DNA from: Melastoma dodecandrum
Lineage: Eukaryota > Streptophyta > Magnoliopsida > Myrtales > Melastomataceae
DNA: 64,000 bases
Direction of reading: 5' to 3'
Assembly (NCBI GenBank): GCA_029817715.1
Contig: JARUPY010000011.1
Span: forward strand, 1-64,000
The position numbers and the translations under genes are program-made. Positions 1-8,335 of the stretch are shown piece by piece (positions within the stretch are counted from its first letter, which is position 1; each line of letters starts with the position of its first letter). The notes below the pieces were generated by a model. The model had not been told where the DNA came from and made no database searches. It saw only the letters and a program-made list of their open reading frames with translations.

Positions 1-132
1 CCTGCCCTTGCTCAATGAACCTCGCTCTTCTCGATCCGTCCACGCGGCCGGCCACGCGCCGTTGCCGGGCATTGCGCGCACGGCTCCCCCAGATGCGCGC
101 ACGAAAGGGACAACGACGCCGGGCGGGTGGGG
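1..132. other. left edge, no supported gene
   Basis: No convincing coding region is visible here. The stretch is less GC-rich than its surroundings and contains a TTAAAT run near 133. It probably lies downstream of the macro-domain gene that reads leftward into it, but frameshifts make that gene's end uncertain, so part of the region could still be coding. Confidence 0.3.
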
Positions 133-780
133 TTAAATAGGGGGCGGTCGCGAACCGGAAATTATGGATGAGGCGACATCGGTCGCGGAAGGACGCAACC
201 CGGGCGGGCACCACCCCGTCGTCCGGGAAGGTTCCAGACGAACGGCGTCTACCAAAAGAACCCGCTTGCGCCCCCGCGCGGGTGAACGCCTCGTACGCGT
301 CGTCGCCGAAGAGGACGAAGCGGACCTCCTCCACGGCCGTCCGGGTGGATTCGACCGTCCTCCACTGCGATGCGTGCGGCGTAGTCCATGGGGCCAGCCG
401 TAGACGCCCGCCGAGATGGCGGGGAACGCCACCGTGCGCGCCCCGAGCTCGTCGGCCACGCGCAGCGACTCGCGGTAGGCGCTGGCCAGCAGGTCGGAGC
501 GGTCCTCGGACTTCGCGTAGACCGGTCCGACCGTGTGGATCACGTGCTGCGCGGGGAGCTTCCCGGCGGTCGTGGCGACGGCCTGACCGGTGGGCAGCCC
601 GTCGGGCAGGCTCGTCGCACGAGGCGCTTGCACTCCTCGAGGATCTCGGGGCCGCCCCGACGGTGGATCGCGCCGTCGACCCCGCCCCCGCCGAGCAGGC
701 CCGAGTTGGCGGCGTTGACGACCGCGTCGACCTCATGTGTCGTGATGTCGCCCCCGCACGAGGGTGATGCGCGCTCCCAC
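133..780 (-). CDS. macro-domain protein (ADP-ribose / O-acetyl-ADP-ribose hydrolase type), frameshifted
   Basis: The N-terminal half carries the macro-domain signature [20 protein letters not shown] followed by the [14 protein letters not shown] loop that contacts ADP-ribose. The second half has [19 protein letters not shown] and [12 protein letters not shown], also typical of the family. These pieces lie in different frames, with breaks near 610 and 390-410, and the conserved helix [18 protein letters not shown] follows in a third frame. Family members bind or hydrolyse ADP-ribose derivatives such as O-acetyl-ADP-ribose. The start is taken as the GTG at 778-780, with an extra G in the run just before GDITT. 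The C-terminal end is uncertain; 133 is the first stop in one of the frames. It is divergent from the SRPBCC gene. Confidence 0.75.
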
Positions 781-812
781 GCCACGGCAGTACCCGCGGC
801 CGTGCCACGATC

Positions 813-1269
813 ATGCGCATGACGTCCGACCGCACCATCGAGGTGTCCCGCCTGGTCGACGCGCCGCCGGAGCGCGCCTTCGCCCTCGTCGCCGACCCGG
901 ACCGCCACCCCGACATCGACGCCTCCGGGATGGTGCGCGCCTCGCAGACGCACCTCGCCCTCACCGAGCTCGGCGACGTGTTCACGATGGACATACACAA
1001 CGAGCAGATGGGCGACTTACACCGTGGAGAACCACGTGGTCGTCTACGAGCCGGACGCCGCGCTCGGGTGGGCGCCCGCCGGACCCGGCCAGCGACCCGC
1101 CGGCTACACGTGGACCTACACCTTCGAGCCCGACGGCGACGGCACGCGCGTGACCCTGACCTACGACTGGTCCGCCGTCACCGACCCGCAGCTGGTCGAC
1201 TTCTTCCCGGTCGTCGACGCCGAGACGTTGGACGCGTCGCTCGGCCTGCTCGCGAGGGCGCTGGCGTAG
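813..1269 (+). CDS. SRPBCC-family protein (polyketide cyclase/START-like lipid-binding fold)
   Basis: About 150 residues. It opens with [20 protein letters not shown], the usual first strand and helix of SRPBCC proteins, and ends with a beta-rich half ([20 protein letters not shown]) and a long C-terminal helix. The helix-grip fold binds hydrophobic ligands; the ligand here is unknown. One frameshift near 1015 joins the two halves (EQMGD to [10 protein letters not shown]). An alternative start is the ATG at 819. It is convergent with the pseudouridine synthase gene. Confidence 0.75.
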
Positions 1270-1391
1270 TACTGGGTGTCAGCGGTGGCACACGGCTGAC
1301 ATCGGACGTCAGCAGCGCGCCACGCTCGGGCCGGCCACGGCCAGGTGCACTCCAGACAGCTCTCGGGCCGTTCGACCTGCGCTGTGTAACC

Positions 1392-1424
1392 CTCGCGAAT
1401 GCGGCGGCCGCTCCCCTTCGCGAG
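1392..1424. terminator. hairpin between convergent genes
   Basis: CTCGCGAA (1392-1399) and TTCGCGAG (1417-1424) are perfect 8-bp inverted arms with a 17-nt loop. They sit in the 190-bp gap between the SRPBCC gene and the pseudouridine synthase gene, whose 3' ends face each other. A bidirectional terminator is the simplest reading. There is no T-run, as is common in actinobacteria. Confidence 0.5.
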
Positions 1425-1462
1425 AGTCACGCCAGGCAGCTCCCACGGTCGCCGAACCTGCC

Positions 1463-2160
1463 CTACGTGACCCTCGTGGGCCGCGCCAGCGCGCGGAACT
1501 CCTCGTCGGGCTCGGCGGTGACGGTGCGACGGGCCCGTCCGAGGCGTTCGAAGGTCAGCCGGTGCGCGTGGAGCCCCGTGCGGGTCGTCGGGCTCTTCTC
1601 GAACAGCGGGTCGCCGACGAGCGCGTGTCCGATCCACGCCAGGTGCACCGGATCTGGTGCCGTCGACCCGTGACCGGGTGCACCTCGCAGCAGCGTCCGC
1701 CGTCGCTCTCCTCGACCGTCGTGAACGTCGTGGTGCTCGGGTAGACGTCCTTCGACTGTCCACCGCGTCGTCGGGCACGCTCCACAGCCCGTCGGTCAGC
1801 GTGATCGCCTCCCGCGGCGCCGCGATCCGCACCCGGTTCTTGCGCCCGACCGACAGCGGCAGCTCGATCCGCCCCGCGACGGGCAGCCGGTCGTCCCCGT
1901 CACGGCGAGATAGGTCTTCTCGACGGTGCGCTTGGTGAACTGGCCGCGTCAGGTCGCCGTGCGCCTCGAGCGCCTTCGCGAACAGGACGACGCCCGAGGT
2001 CACCTTGTCGATCCGGTGCGCCGGCCACAGCTTCTCGCCGTCGTCGGCTGCGATCCGCACGATGTCGGTGTCATGCCGCTCGCCCATCACCGACCAGCCC
2101 ACGGGCTTGTCGAGCACGAGCGCGCCGTCGTCCTCGTACAGCGTGCGCGCCGCCGCGCAT
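1463..2160 (-). CDS. RluA-family RNA pseudouridine synthase, frameshifted
   Basis: About 230 residues. The catalytic segment reads LWPAHRIDKVTSGVVLFAK: HRID contains the catalytic Asp of the RluA/RluD family (HRLD in most members). The C-terminal motif EVHPVTGRRHQIR followed by HLAWIGHALVGDPLF is the family's RNA-binding core. Members convert uridine to pseudouridine in rRNA or tRNA; the target site cannot be told. Breaks lie near 1930, 1760 and 1650. The start is taken as ATG at 2158-2160, giving VLDKPVGWSV early, as is usual. The homologous regions cover the whole catalytic domain, so the gene is probably intact in the organism. Confidence 0.85.
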
Positions 2161-2270
2161 GTCGGCCCAGGTCGTCACACCCACCAGTGTGAAGGCCGGT
2201 CGACGCCCGCCACGGACCCGCATACGGACACGGTTGAAAAGTCGTCGCAGCCGGCCGTCGCCCGGCGCGT

Positions 2271-2482
2271 CGACCAGATGGTCGAACTCGCCTAGCTTGA
2301 CCCCGTGGAGGAAGGCAGCGAACTCGTCGCGCGAGTACACGAGAGCGCCCAAACTCCGGCGCCTTGGAATTCCGAACGGCAATCCCGTCCTCGTGCGGAG
2401 CGACCTCGACGCACATGGTCACGGGTGCGCTCTCCCGCGCCTTCTCGCACGTCAACGATCGCTGGCCCTCAAGATCCAACAT
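2271..2482 (-). CDS. DUF397 protein, copy 1
   Basis: A short actinobacterial DUF397 protein of about 70 residues. The core reads MCVEVAPHEDGIAVRNSKAP and, after a frameshift near 2370, LVYSRDEFAAFLHGVKLGEF then DHLV. DUF397 proteins are usually encoded beside XRE-DUF5753 regulators, as here (3038-3920), and are thought to work with them as small partners in developmental control or toxin-antitoxin-like modules. The stop codon is hidden by a second frame problem; the end given is the end of the recognisable domain. The start is ATG 2480-2482, with a GTG two codons upstream. Confidence 0.7.
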
Positions 2483-2611
2483 CTGCACTGTCGACTCCCC
2501 TAGCGTCTCTCCCTGCCCGGGAGATCGAGAGGCATACGAACATGACTCCCGTCGGTAACTTTGGCTAGGACTTCGGGCACGCAGCGATCGATGAGCGACG
2601 GACGCCCGCGG

Positions 2612-2830
2612 TTAACGGATCAGGTGATCAAATTCTCCGCGACGACAGCCGTCGATGAAAGCAGCCTGCTCGGCTCGGGTGTAGACGGAAGGCGCCCTGC
2701 TCTGGTGCCTTCGAGTCACGTAGCACCACCTGCTCGCCGAAAGGAGCCACCTCGACGCACATCCCGCCGGGAACACTCGCCAAGTCGCCTTCTGCCACGC
2801 CAGCCCCGAGTGCAGGAGCACGTCAAGCAT
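2612..2830 (-). CDS. DUF397 protein, copy 2
   Basis: A second DUF397 protein. In order it shows AWQKATW, then (second frame) MCVEVAPFGEQVVLRDSKAP, then (third frame) VYTRAEQAAFIDGCRRGEFD ending HLIR and a TAA stop. The CVEVA and RDSKAP motifs define the family. Together with copy 1 and the XRE regulator upstream it forms a three-gene group on one strand, with the regulator first. The two DUF397 copies are clearly related but not recent duplicates. Two frameshifts, near 2765 and 2690, interrupt it. Confidence 0.7.
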   Translation of the reverse strand: MLDVLLHSGLAWQKATWRVFPAGCASRWLLSASRWCYVTRRHQSRAPSVYTRAEQAAFIDGCRRGEFDHLIR

Positions 2831-3037
2831 CACAGTTCTATTCCCCCTTGGTCTCGTGGAGGTCACAGCACCCACCCGATGGCTGGGGGCAGGGTGCTCT
2901 TGCGGCCACCCGGGTCCATCCCACGTCCAGGGTATGAGCGCTTGGCGGCACGCTGCTGTCGCCCTTCCGAGTACGAGGTTCGCCCACCGAGCGGGCCGGT
3001 GAGACGAGAAGACCTCTCGTCTCACATAGGCTAACGC

Positions 3038-3920
3038 TCACCCCTCAGTCGCCCGGTAGGAATCACGATACGCCGAGAGGAGAGCGTGCGACTCCCTGCG
3101 CGCCGCCGAGCGGCGGACGAGGTCCTGCCAGACGATCTCGAAACGCTCGACAGTCTCAGCGTTGTCGACGCGTTGGAATCCGACCAGACCTTCGATGAAG
3201 ACGACGCCGGGTCCTGACCTTCCCATGTCGAGCGCCACGAAGACACTGTTGAGACCCGGATGGAATCCTGCTGAGAAGGGAATGATTACGGACGTCAACC
3301 GCTCCGGCTTGACAACGCCTGATGATCGACTGCAGTTGCTCTGCCATCAGGGCCGGGAAACTCACGACCACGCGGGCGAGGACCGCTTCCTCGATGATCA
3401 CAGAGTACTGGCCTCGCCGTGATAAACCGTTCCTGCCTGCGAAGACGCAGCGAGACCCGCGGTGTCGAGCACGTCATGATCTTCGGGCTCCGCCTGGAGC
3501 ATCATGGCCCTCCTGTAATCGGACGTCTGCAGCAGGCCAGGAACAACGCCCGAATTGAACTCACGCACATGCTCCGCGTCCCGCTCGAGATCAACGAAAC
3601 CGGACGATACAAACCTCTGGAACTCCGTACTCGGAGGAACGACGTCGACCCACGCCCCCCGTCGCATACGCGCCCCGTGCGCGGTCTCGATCAGCTTCTC
3701 CGCCTCGTCAGGCCGAATCTCGAAGTAGCTGATGAGTGAGGCGAGATCCTGCTCGCTGACAGCCCGCGCACCCTCCGGATTCCATGCGCGACACCTTGCT
3801 AACCGAGAAGTCGAGATCATCGGCGACTTGCTGGGCGGTCTTGCCCGCAGCTCGGCGTAACTCCCGCTGCCGCGCGCCGAGCTGGCGTCGCAGGGTGGTC
3901 GGGGTTGGGTCATCGGCCAT
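3038..3920 (-). CDS. XRE-family regulator with DUF5753 domain
   Basis: About 290 residues. The N-terminus holds an XRE helix-turn-helix: LGARQRELRRAAGKTAQQVA then DDLDFSVSKVSRMESG. The rest is DUF5753: WVDVVPPSTEFQRFVSSGFV, DLERDAEHVREFNSGVVPGL, LQTSDYRRAMM, and a C-terminal piece IPFSAGFHPGLNSVFVALDM. Such proteins (WhiJ/AbaA-like in Streptomyces) pair with DUF397 proteins and act as DNA-binding regulators. Frame breaks lie near 3780, 3425 and 3270. The start ATG at 3918-3920 puts the helix-turn-helix about 25 residues in, as usual. It is divergent from the zinc-ribbon gene, and the XRE-DUF397 set may regulate the mobile-element genes beside it. Confidence 0.8.
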
Positions 3921-4150
3921 CGGATCGGGCCCCTCCGACAACACCGCCGATCGTGTGCATCCGAAACTGGTTGCAGAGTTGTCACTTGCCAGTTCGAGTA
4001 TGCGCTTGTCACAGTAGAGAAACACGGCGGGGGGACGTCGATGACGCGCCGGGAGTCTCGGACGAGGCACCGGACGCGGACCTCCCCACAGCCGATCAGT
4101 TCCCTGCTGGGGAGAGGTGATCGACTGGGACGAGGAAACGACGACGCGGG

Positions 4151-4660
4151 ATGATCTCCCGCGCACCCACGGGACAGACAGAGAAAAGGCGCTGCACCGA
4201 CGTGCGGCAACACGTCCTGGCACAGCGCCCTCTCTGCGATCACATCGCCGGATCACGAGTCCGGCCATGCGCGCCCGGGTCGAACACGACCCGGATCGAC
4301 TTCCCCTCCCGGTCAGGAGCAAAAGCGATGCAGCCTTTGTACCGCGCCTGTCAACGCATGTGGCGACGACTGGCGGAACGATCTCTTCACCCACGACGAC
4401 CTCCGCGCCCACGCGCGCGGGTGGAGCGTCGAGCCCATCAACAGTGCACCGGCCGGCGCTACCGCGATCCGCGGTGGGACCGGCTCAGCGCCTGCCACCA
4501 CTGCGACGGGGTCGGCTACCGCGGGATCGACGCGTGCCCGGCCTGCGCGGGCCGCGGCGTCCTCGACACCGCCGCCACCACACCCACCGGCACCACACCC
4601 GCCGTCGAGAGCGGGGCGCCGCTCAAGGTCGTGGCCGAGCGGCTGGACGAGCTCCCGTGA
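4151..4660 (+). CDS. DnaJ-like zinc-ribbon protein of an integrative element
   Basis: The C-terminal half contains two CxxCxGxG-type repeats, ACHHCDGVGYRGIDACPACA followed by GRG, a zinc-binding arrangement like the DnaJ cysteine-rich domain. Small proteins with this motif are common in actinomycete integrative elements just upstream of the TraB/FtsK-like transfer gene. Here the stop codon overlaps the next gene's GTG (GTGA, 4657-4660), so the two are probably translated together. The N-terminal part before about 4330 shows no family similarity and the true start may be the ATG at 4328. Its function is unknown. Confidence 0.55.
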   Translation: MISRAPTGQTEKRRCTDVRQHVLAQRPLCDHIAGSRVRPCAPGSNTTRIDFPSRSGAKAMQPLYRACQRMWRRLAERSLHPRRPPRPRARVERRAHQQCTGRRYRDPRWDRLSACHHCDGVGYRGIDACPACAGRGVLDTAATTPTGTTPAVESGAPLKVVAERLDELP

Positions 4661-5304
4661 ACGACGACGCCGAGGACCTCCTCGGTGCCCTCGACCACGC
4701 AATCCGTCCGACGAGACCGCCGAACCCGGTCGTCGCGCTGTACCGCTGGCGCTACGAACTGGCGGTCCTGATCGGCGGGGTAGCGGCCGCACCCGACATC
4801 GCCGGACTCAGCCCGGCCCTCGTCGTCCGGGATCACGGCGCTCGTCGTGCTCCCGCTCGGGTGCCGCAGGTCCGTCACCTGGTGTGGCTGCGCATCCGGG
4901 CGGTCGTGCTCCAGCACCGCCTGCGCACCGCGTTCCGGGCGGCACGCATCCACAGCAACACCGGACGCATCCCGGCGATCCTGTGGACCTCGCCGCGCAC
5001 CCGGGCCGACCGGGTCCACCTGTTCCTCCCGGCCGGGCTGACCCCGGACCTGCTGCAGGGGCAGACGGACCGGATCGCCGTGGCCACCGGTGGCGCCTAC
5101 GCGGAGGTTGCTCCCGACCCGATACCGCTTCGTGGTGAAGCTCGTCATCGTGCGATCACCCTGACCGACCGGGGCCTGTCGCGGGTTCTGTCGCCGACCG
5201 CCGCGTCCTGTCGCTGTGAATCACAGCGACAAGGCGTCCGGGCACCGGATGGATGCCGCGACGAGACGCCGACGCGCCGACGGCGAGCAAGACGCTCACA
5301 GTGA
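4657..5304 (+). pseudogene. truncated N-terminal part of a TraB/FtsK-like transfer protein
   Basis: The segment LRTAFRAARIHSNTGRIPAI followed by RADRVHLFLPAGLTPDLLQG resembles the region before the ATPase domain in FtsK-like transfer proteins of actinomycete integrative elements. An expected hydrophobic stretch near 4770-4860 is scrambled by at least two frameshifts. No Walker A or other ATPase motif follows: the reading frame runs into the 3' end of the isochorismate synthase gene at about 5296. The gene therefore lacks its catalytic two thirds. Assignment to the family rests on layout and weak similarity. Confidence 0.45.
5210..5230. promoter_or_regulatory. perfect inverted repeat at the element edge
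   Basis: GTCGCTGTGA (5210-5219) and TCACAGCGAC (5221-5230) are perfect 10-bp arms around a single A. The spacing is too tight for a normal terminator loop, so it fits a dimeric-protein operator or a recombination-site relic. It lies inside the broken transfer gene, just before the point where element-like sequence ends. Confidence 0.45.
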
Positions 5305-6456
5305 CGCGAGCATCGTCTCCAGCTTGGTGGTGGTCTCGGCGAGCTCGAGGCCGGCACCGAGGCGGGGGACGATCCCGGGCGCCGCGTAGAGCCGGGCGGT
5401 CGCGCCGCTGACCTCGCCGCAGCGCAGCGCGACGACCCACTCGCCGTCACCGTCGGCGTCCATCCACCCGACCATGCCCGTGTAGAAGCCGCGGGGAGAA
5501 CGGCTCGAGCTCGTCGATCGCCCCGGCACGCCGCCTCGCGGGGCACGCCCCCGACGGCGGGCGTCGGGTGCAGCGCCCGCGCGATGTCGAGCGACGCGAC
5601 GCGGGAGCGCCCGCGGATCGTCCGTCGAGAGGTGCCAGAGCGCGTCGGTGCGGATGAGCGTCGGCTCGGCGGGGACGTCCAGCGAGTCGCAGCAGCCGGC
5701 CAGGGCGGCCGCCACCTCGTCGACGACCAGCGCGTGCTCGTGGCGGTCCTTGGCCGAGGCGAGCAGCGCGGCGCCGGTCGCCTCGTCGTCGCGGGGTCCG
5801 AGCGCCGCGGCGCCGAGCCCGCCAGCGGGTTCGCCACGACCTCCCCGTCCCGACGCGAACACCAGCAGCTCCGGGCTCGCACCGATCAACGACCGCTCCG
5901 CCGACGACGACGGCAGGTCCACCGCGAACACGTAGCCCGCCAGGTTGCGGGCGGCGAGCTCGGCCAGCATCGCGGGCTGGTCGATGGGAGCGTCGCGGAC
6001 CAGGTCGAGCACCCGCGACAGCACGACCTTCTCCAGCCCACCGGCGCGCATCCGCCGCAGCGCGTCGGCCACCATCGCCTCGTAGCCGGCGGGCTCGGGG
6101 ACGGGCCGCGAGTGCCAGTGCGTCGGGTCGGCACCCTCGCCCCGCCGCCCCACCGACCGGGGCAGCGGGGGCGCCCAGGTCACGGTCTCGGGGACGACGA
6201 GGGCCGCGGGCGCGGCCGGGTCGAACGGCAGGGCCCCGATCACGACGGCGGGTGCGTCGGAGCGACGCAGCGCGCGCCGGGCCTCGTCGGGATCGTCGAG
6301 CCTGCGGGCGACGCCCTGCGCGAGCAGTCCGCCCCGTGGCCCGGAGAACCACGTGCCCCGGCCCGGACGCCAGCGGGCGAGCAGCTCCGCCGAGTCCCCG
6401 GACCCGGGGGGAGTGCCGGGTCCGGCCAGCAGGCCGGCCGTGGCCTCGCTCGTCAC
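5296..6456 (-). CDS. isochorismate synthase (MenF/EntC/DhbC family)
   Basis: 386 residues, the usual size. The enzyme interconverts chorismate and isochorismate for menaquinone, salicylate or catecholate siderophores. Visible family motifs are GLEKVVLSRVLDL (catalytic Lys region), SLIGASPELLVFASG, and the C-terminal GFYTGMVGWMDADGDGEWVV then ALRCGEVSGATARLYA. The conserved LHPTPAVGGVPREAA, needed for the active site, appears in another frame at about 5520-5590, so two compensating frameshifts lie near 5590 and 5500. No other men, ent or dhb gene is nearby, so the pathway cannot be fixed. Confidence 0.85.
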   Translation of the reverse strand: MTSEATAGLLAGPGTPPGSGDSAELLARWRPGRGTWFSGPRGGLLAQGVARRLDDPDEARRALRRSDAPAVVIGALPFDPAAPAALVVPETVTWAPPLPRSVGRRGEGADPTHWHSRPVPEPAGYEAMVADALRRMRAGGLEKVVLSRVLDLVRDAPIDQPAMLAELAARNLAGYVFAVDLPSSSAERSLIGASPELLVFASGRGGRGEPAGGLGAAALGPRDDEATGAALLASAKDRHEHALVVDEVAAALAGCCDSLDVPAEPTLIRTDALWHLSTDDPRALPRRVARHRAGAAPDARRRGRAPRGGVPGRSTSSSRSPRGFYTGMVGWMDADGDGEWVVALRCGEVSGATARLYAAPGIVPRLGAGLELAETTTKLETMLASL

Positions 6457-6518
6457 GTGGTGGCTCCTCCCGCTCGGGTCCGTCGATCATCGGCCGCAAC
6501 TCGTGCCGTTCCGCTGGC

Positions 6519-6545
6519 AGAGTGGATATCCCGTAGGTCCACTCT
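6519..6545. promoter_or_regulatory. inverted repeat in a divergent promoter region
   Basis: AGAGTGGA (6519-6526) and TCCACTCT (6538-6545) form perfect 8-bp arms spaced by 11 nt. The repeat lies between the divergently read isochorismate synthase and P450 genes, about 55 bp before the P450 start. A regulator binding here could control both. The regulator is not identified. Confidence 0.45.
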
Positions 6546-6599
6546 CACCCGGACCGTCCGGCCCGGCCACGTGACACGCGACGCATCGCTAGGAGAGCA

Positions 6600-7871
6600 G
6601 TGACCCTCCGTGACGATTTCGCCCTCGGCAGCCGCATCGCGGCGATGCGCGCGGGTGGTCTGGCCCTCGCCCTGCGGGGCGATCCGGTGGCCCGGCTGAT
6701 GCACCGGCCGTGGCGGCACGACCCGTACCCCACGTACGCGACGGTACGGACCCCCCGCCGGGTGATGCGCAGCCGCACCGGGCATCAGCGCCGTCGCCAC
6801 CCACGCGCTGTGCGAGCAGGTGCTGCGAGACCGGCGGTTCGGCGTGCGCCTGGCCGACGGCCCGCGCCCCGTTCGCGCCCGAGGAGGGCCCGTCGCTGCT
6901 GGAGCCGATCGACCTGTCGCTGCTCGGCCTCGACGCGCCCGACCACACACCCGGCTGCGTCGGCTCGCCGCGCCGACCTTCGCGCCGCGGCGCCTCGAGC
7001 GCTACCGCGAGATCGCGGAGACCGTCACCGCCGACCTGCTCGACCGCGCGGCCGCCCGCGGGCCGCTTCGACCTGGTGCGCGACCTCGCCGCCCCGCTGC
7101 CGATCACGGTCATCGCCCGGCTGCTCGCCATCCCCGAGGTCGACGCCGACCGCTTCGCCGCCTGGGGCCGCGCGCTCGGCGGCGCGCTCGACGGCGTCCG
7201 CTCGGTCGCGCACGCCCACGAGCTCGCCCGCACGACGACGGAGGCCCGCGCGCTCTTCGAGTCGCTGGTGTCCCGACGACGGGTGGACCCCGGCGAGGAC
7301 GTCGTCTCCGGTCTGGTCGGGGCGCTCGACGACGGCCGCATGACGATCGACGAGCTCGTCTCGCTCGCCCAGCTGCTGCTGGTCGCGGGCTTCGAGACGA
7401 CCACCAACCTCGTCGGGAACGCCGTCCGCGCGATGCAGACGACCCCCGGGCAGTGGGAGGCGCTGGTCGCCGACCCCGGGCTCGCCCCCGGCGCGGTCGA
7501 GGAGACGCTGCGCTTCGACCCGCCGGTGCAGCTCACGGCCCGGATCGCCCACGAGGACGTCGAGCTCGACGGCGTCCCGCTACGGCGCCGCGACAGCGGG
7601 GTCCTCGTGCTGCTCGCGGCCGCGGGCCGGGACCCCGAGGCGCATCCCGACCCGGACCGGTTCGACATCACCCGCGAGCAGACGACCCCGCACCTCGCGT
7701 TCTCCGGCGGCGCGCACTACTGCCTCGGGGCGGCCCTCGCCCGGCTCGAGGGCGAGGTCGCGCTACGGCTGCTCGCGGAGCGCCTGCCGGGCCTGCGCAC
7801 GGCCGGGCGGACGGTGCCGAAGACCGCGACGGTGCTGCGCGGACCGCGGCGGTTTCCCGGTCGCGGCCTGA
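6600..7871 (+). CDS. cytochrome P450 (first)
   Basis: About 420 residues. The C-terminal part holds the I-helix AGFETTTNL, the K-helix ExxR (VEETLRFDPPVQLTARI) and the haem loop FSGGAHYCLGAALARLE with its Cys ligand. The N-terminal half carries HDPYPTYATVR, then substrate-recognition segments in shifting frames (breaks near 6765, 6865, 6955 and 7060). The GTG start at 6600 is preceded by AGGAG at 6591-6595. The natural stop is probably the TGA at 7869-7871 after RFPVAA, with one extra T near 7855 putting it out of frame. It is a soluble bacterial P450 needing ferredoxin and reductase; fprA at 38.2 kb is one candidate reductase. Confidence 0.88.
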
Positions 7872-7936
7872 GCTTTCCGGATCGGTCCGGCATCGTGGAC
7901 GCATTGCGATTGCGCGCAACCGGGCACGGCCTCGTC

Positions 7937-8335
7937 ATGCCTGCCATCCCCGCCGTGCACCACGTCGCCATGTCCGTCCGCGACCTGTCGGTCAGCGAGC
8001 CCTTCTACACGAAGCTCTTCGGGCCGAGCCCGCGATGACGCTCTCCGACGGACCGTTCCGCCGCCGCGTGTTCGCCCTCGCCGACGGTCAGCTCTTCGGG
8101 CTCACCCAGCACGACACCGTCTCTCCGCCGACGACCGGTTCGACCCGGCCCGCGTCGGCCTCGACCACGTCGGGTTCGGCTGTGCCGACGCCGCCGCGGT
8201 CGACGCCTGGCGCGACCACCTCGACAGCGTCGGCATCGAGCACTCCGGCATCGGTCGAGGCCGGACTACGGGCTCGCCCTGTCGGTGAAGGACCCCGACG
8301 GGAACGCCCTCGAGTTCTTCATGCTCGCGAGCTGA
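7937..8335 (+). CDS. VOC/glyoxalase-family protein
   Basis: About 130 residues, the size of a single-chain VOC protein with two beta-alpha-beta-beta-beta modules. IPAVHHVAMSVRDLSVSEPF at the N-terminus supplies the first metal-binding His region, FDPARVGLDHVGFGCADA the second module, and LSVKDPDGNALEFFML the C-terminal Glu motif. Members use a divalent metal for isomerase, lyase or dioxygenase chemistry or bind drugs; the substrate is unknown. Frames change near 8030, 8130 and 8255. It starts 66 bp after the P450 stop on the same strand, so the two may be co-transcribed. Confidence 0.78.

Noticed and set aside
133..780. Macro domain as the antitoxin (DarG) of a DarTG system
   Set aside because: No DarT-like gene is visible next to it and the protein lacks the extra DarG domain. 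A stand-alone deacetylase-type macro protein fits better.
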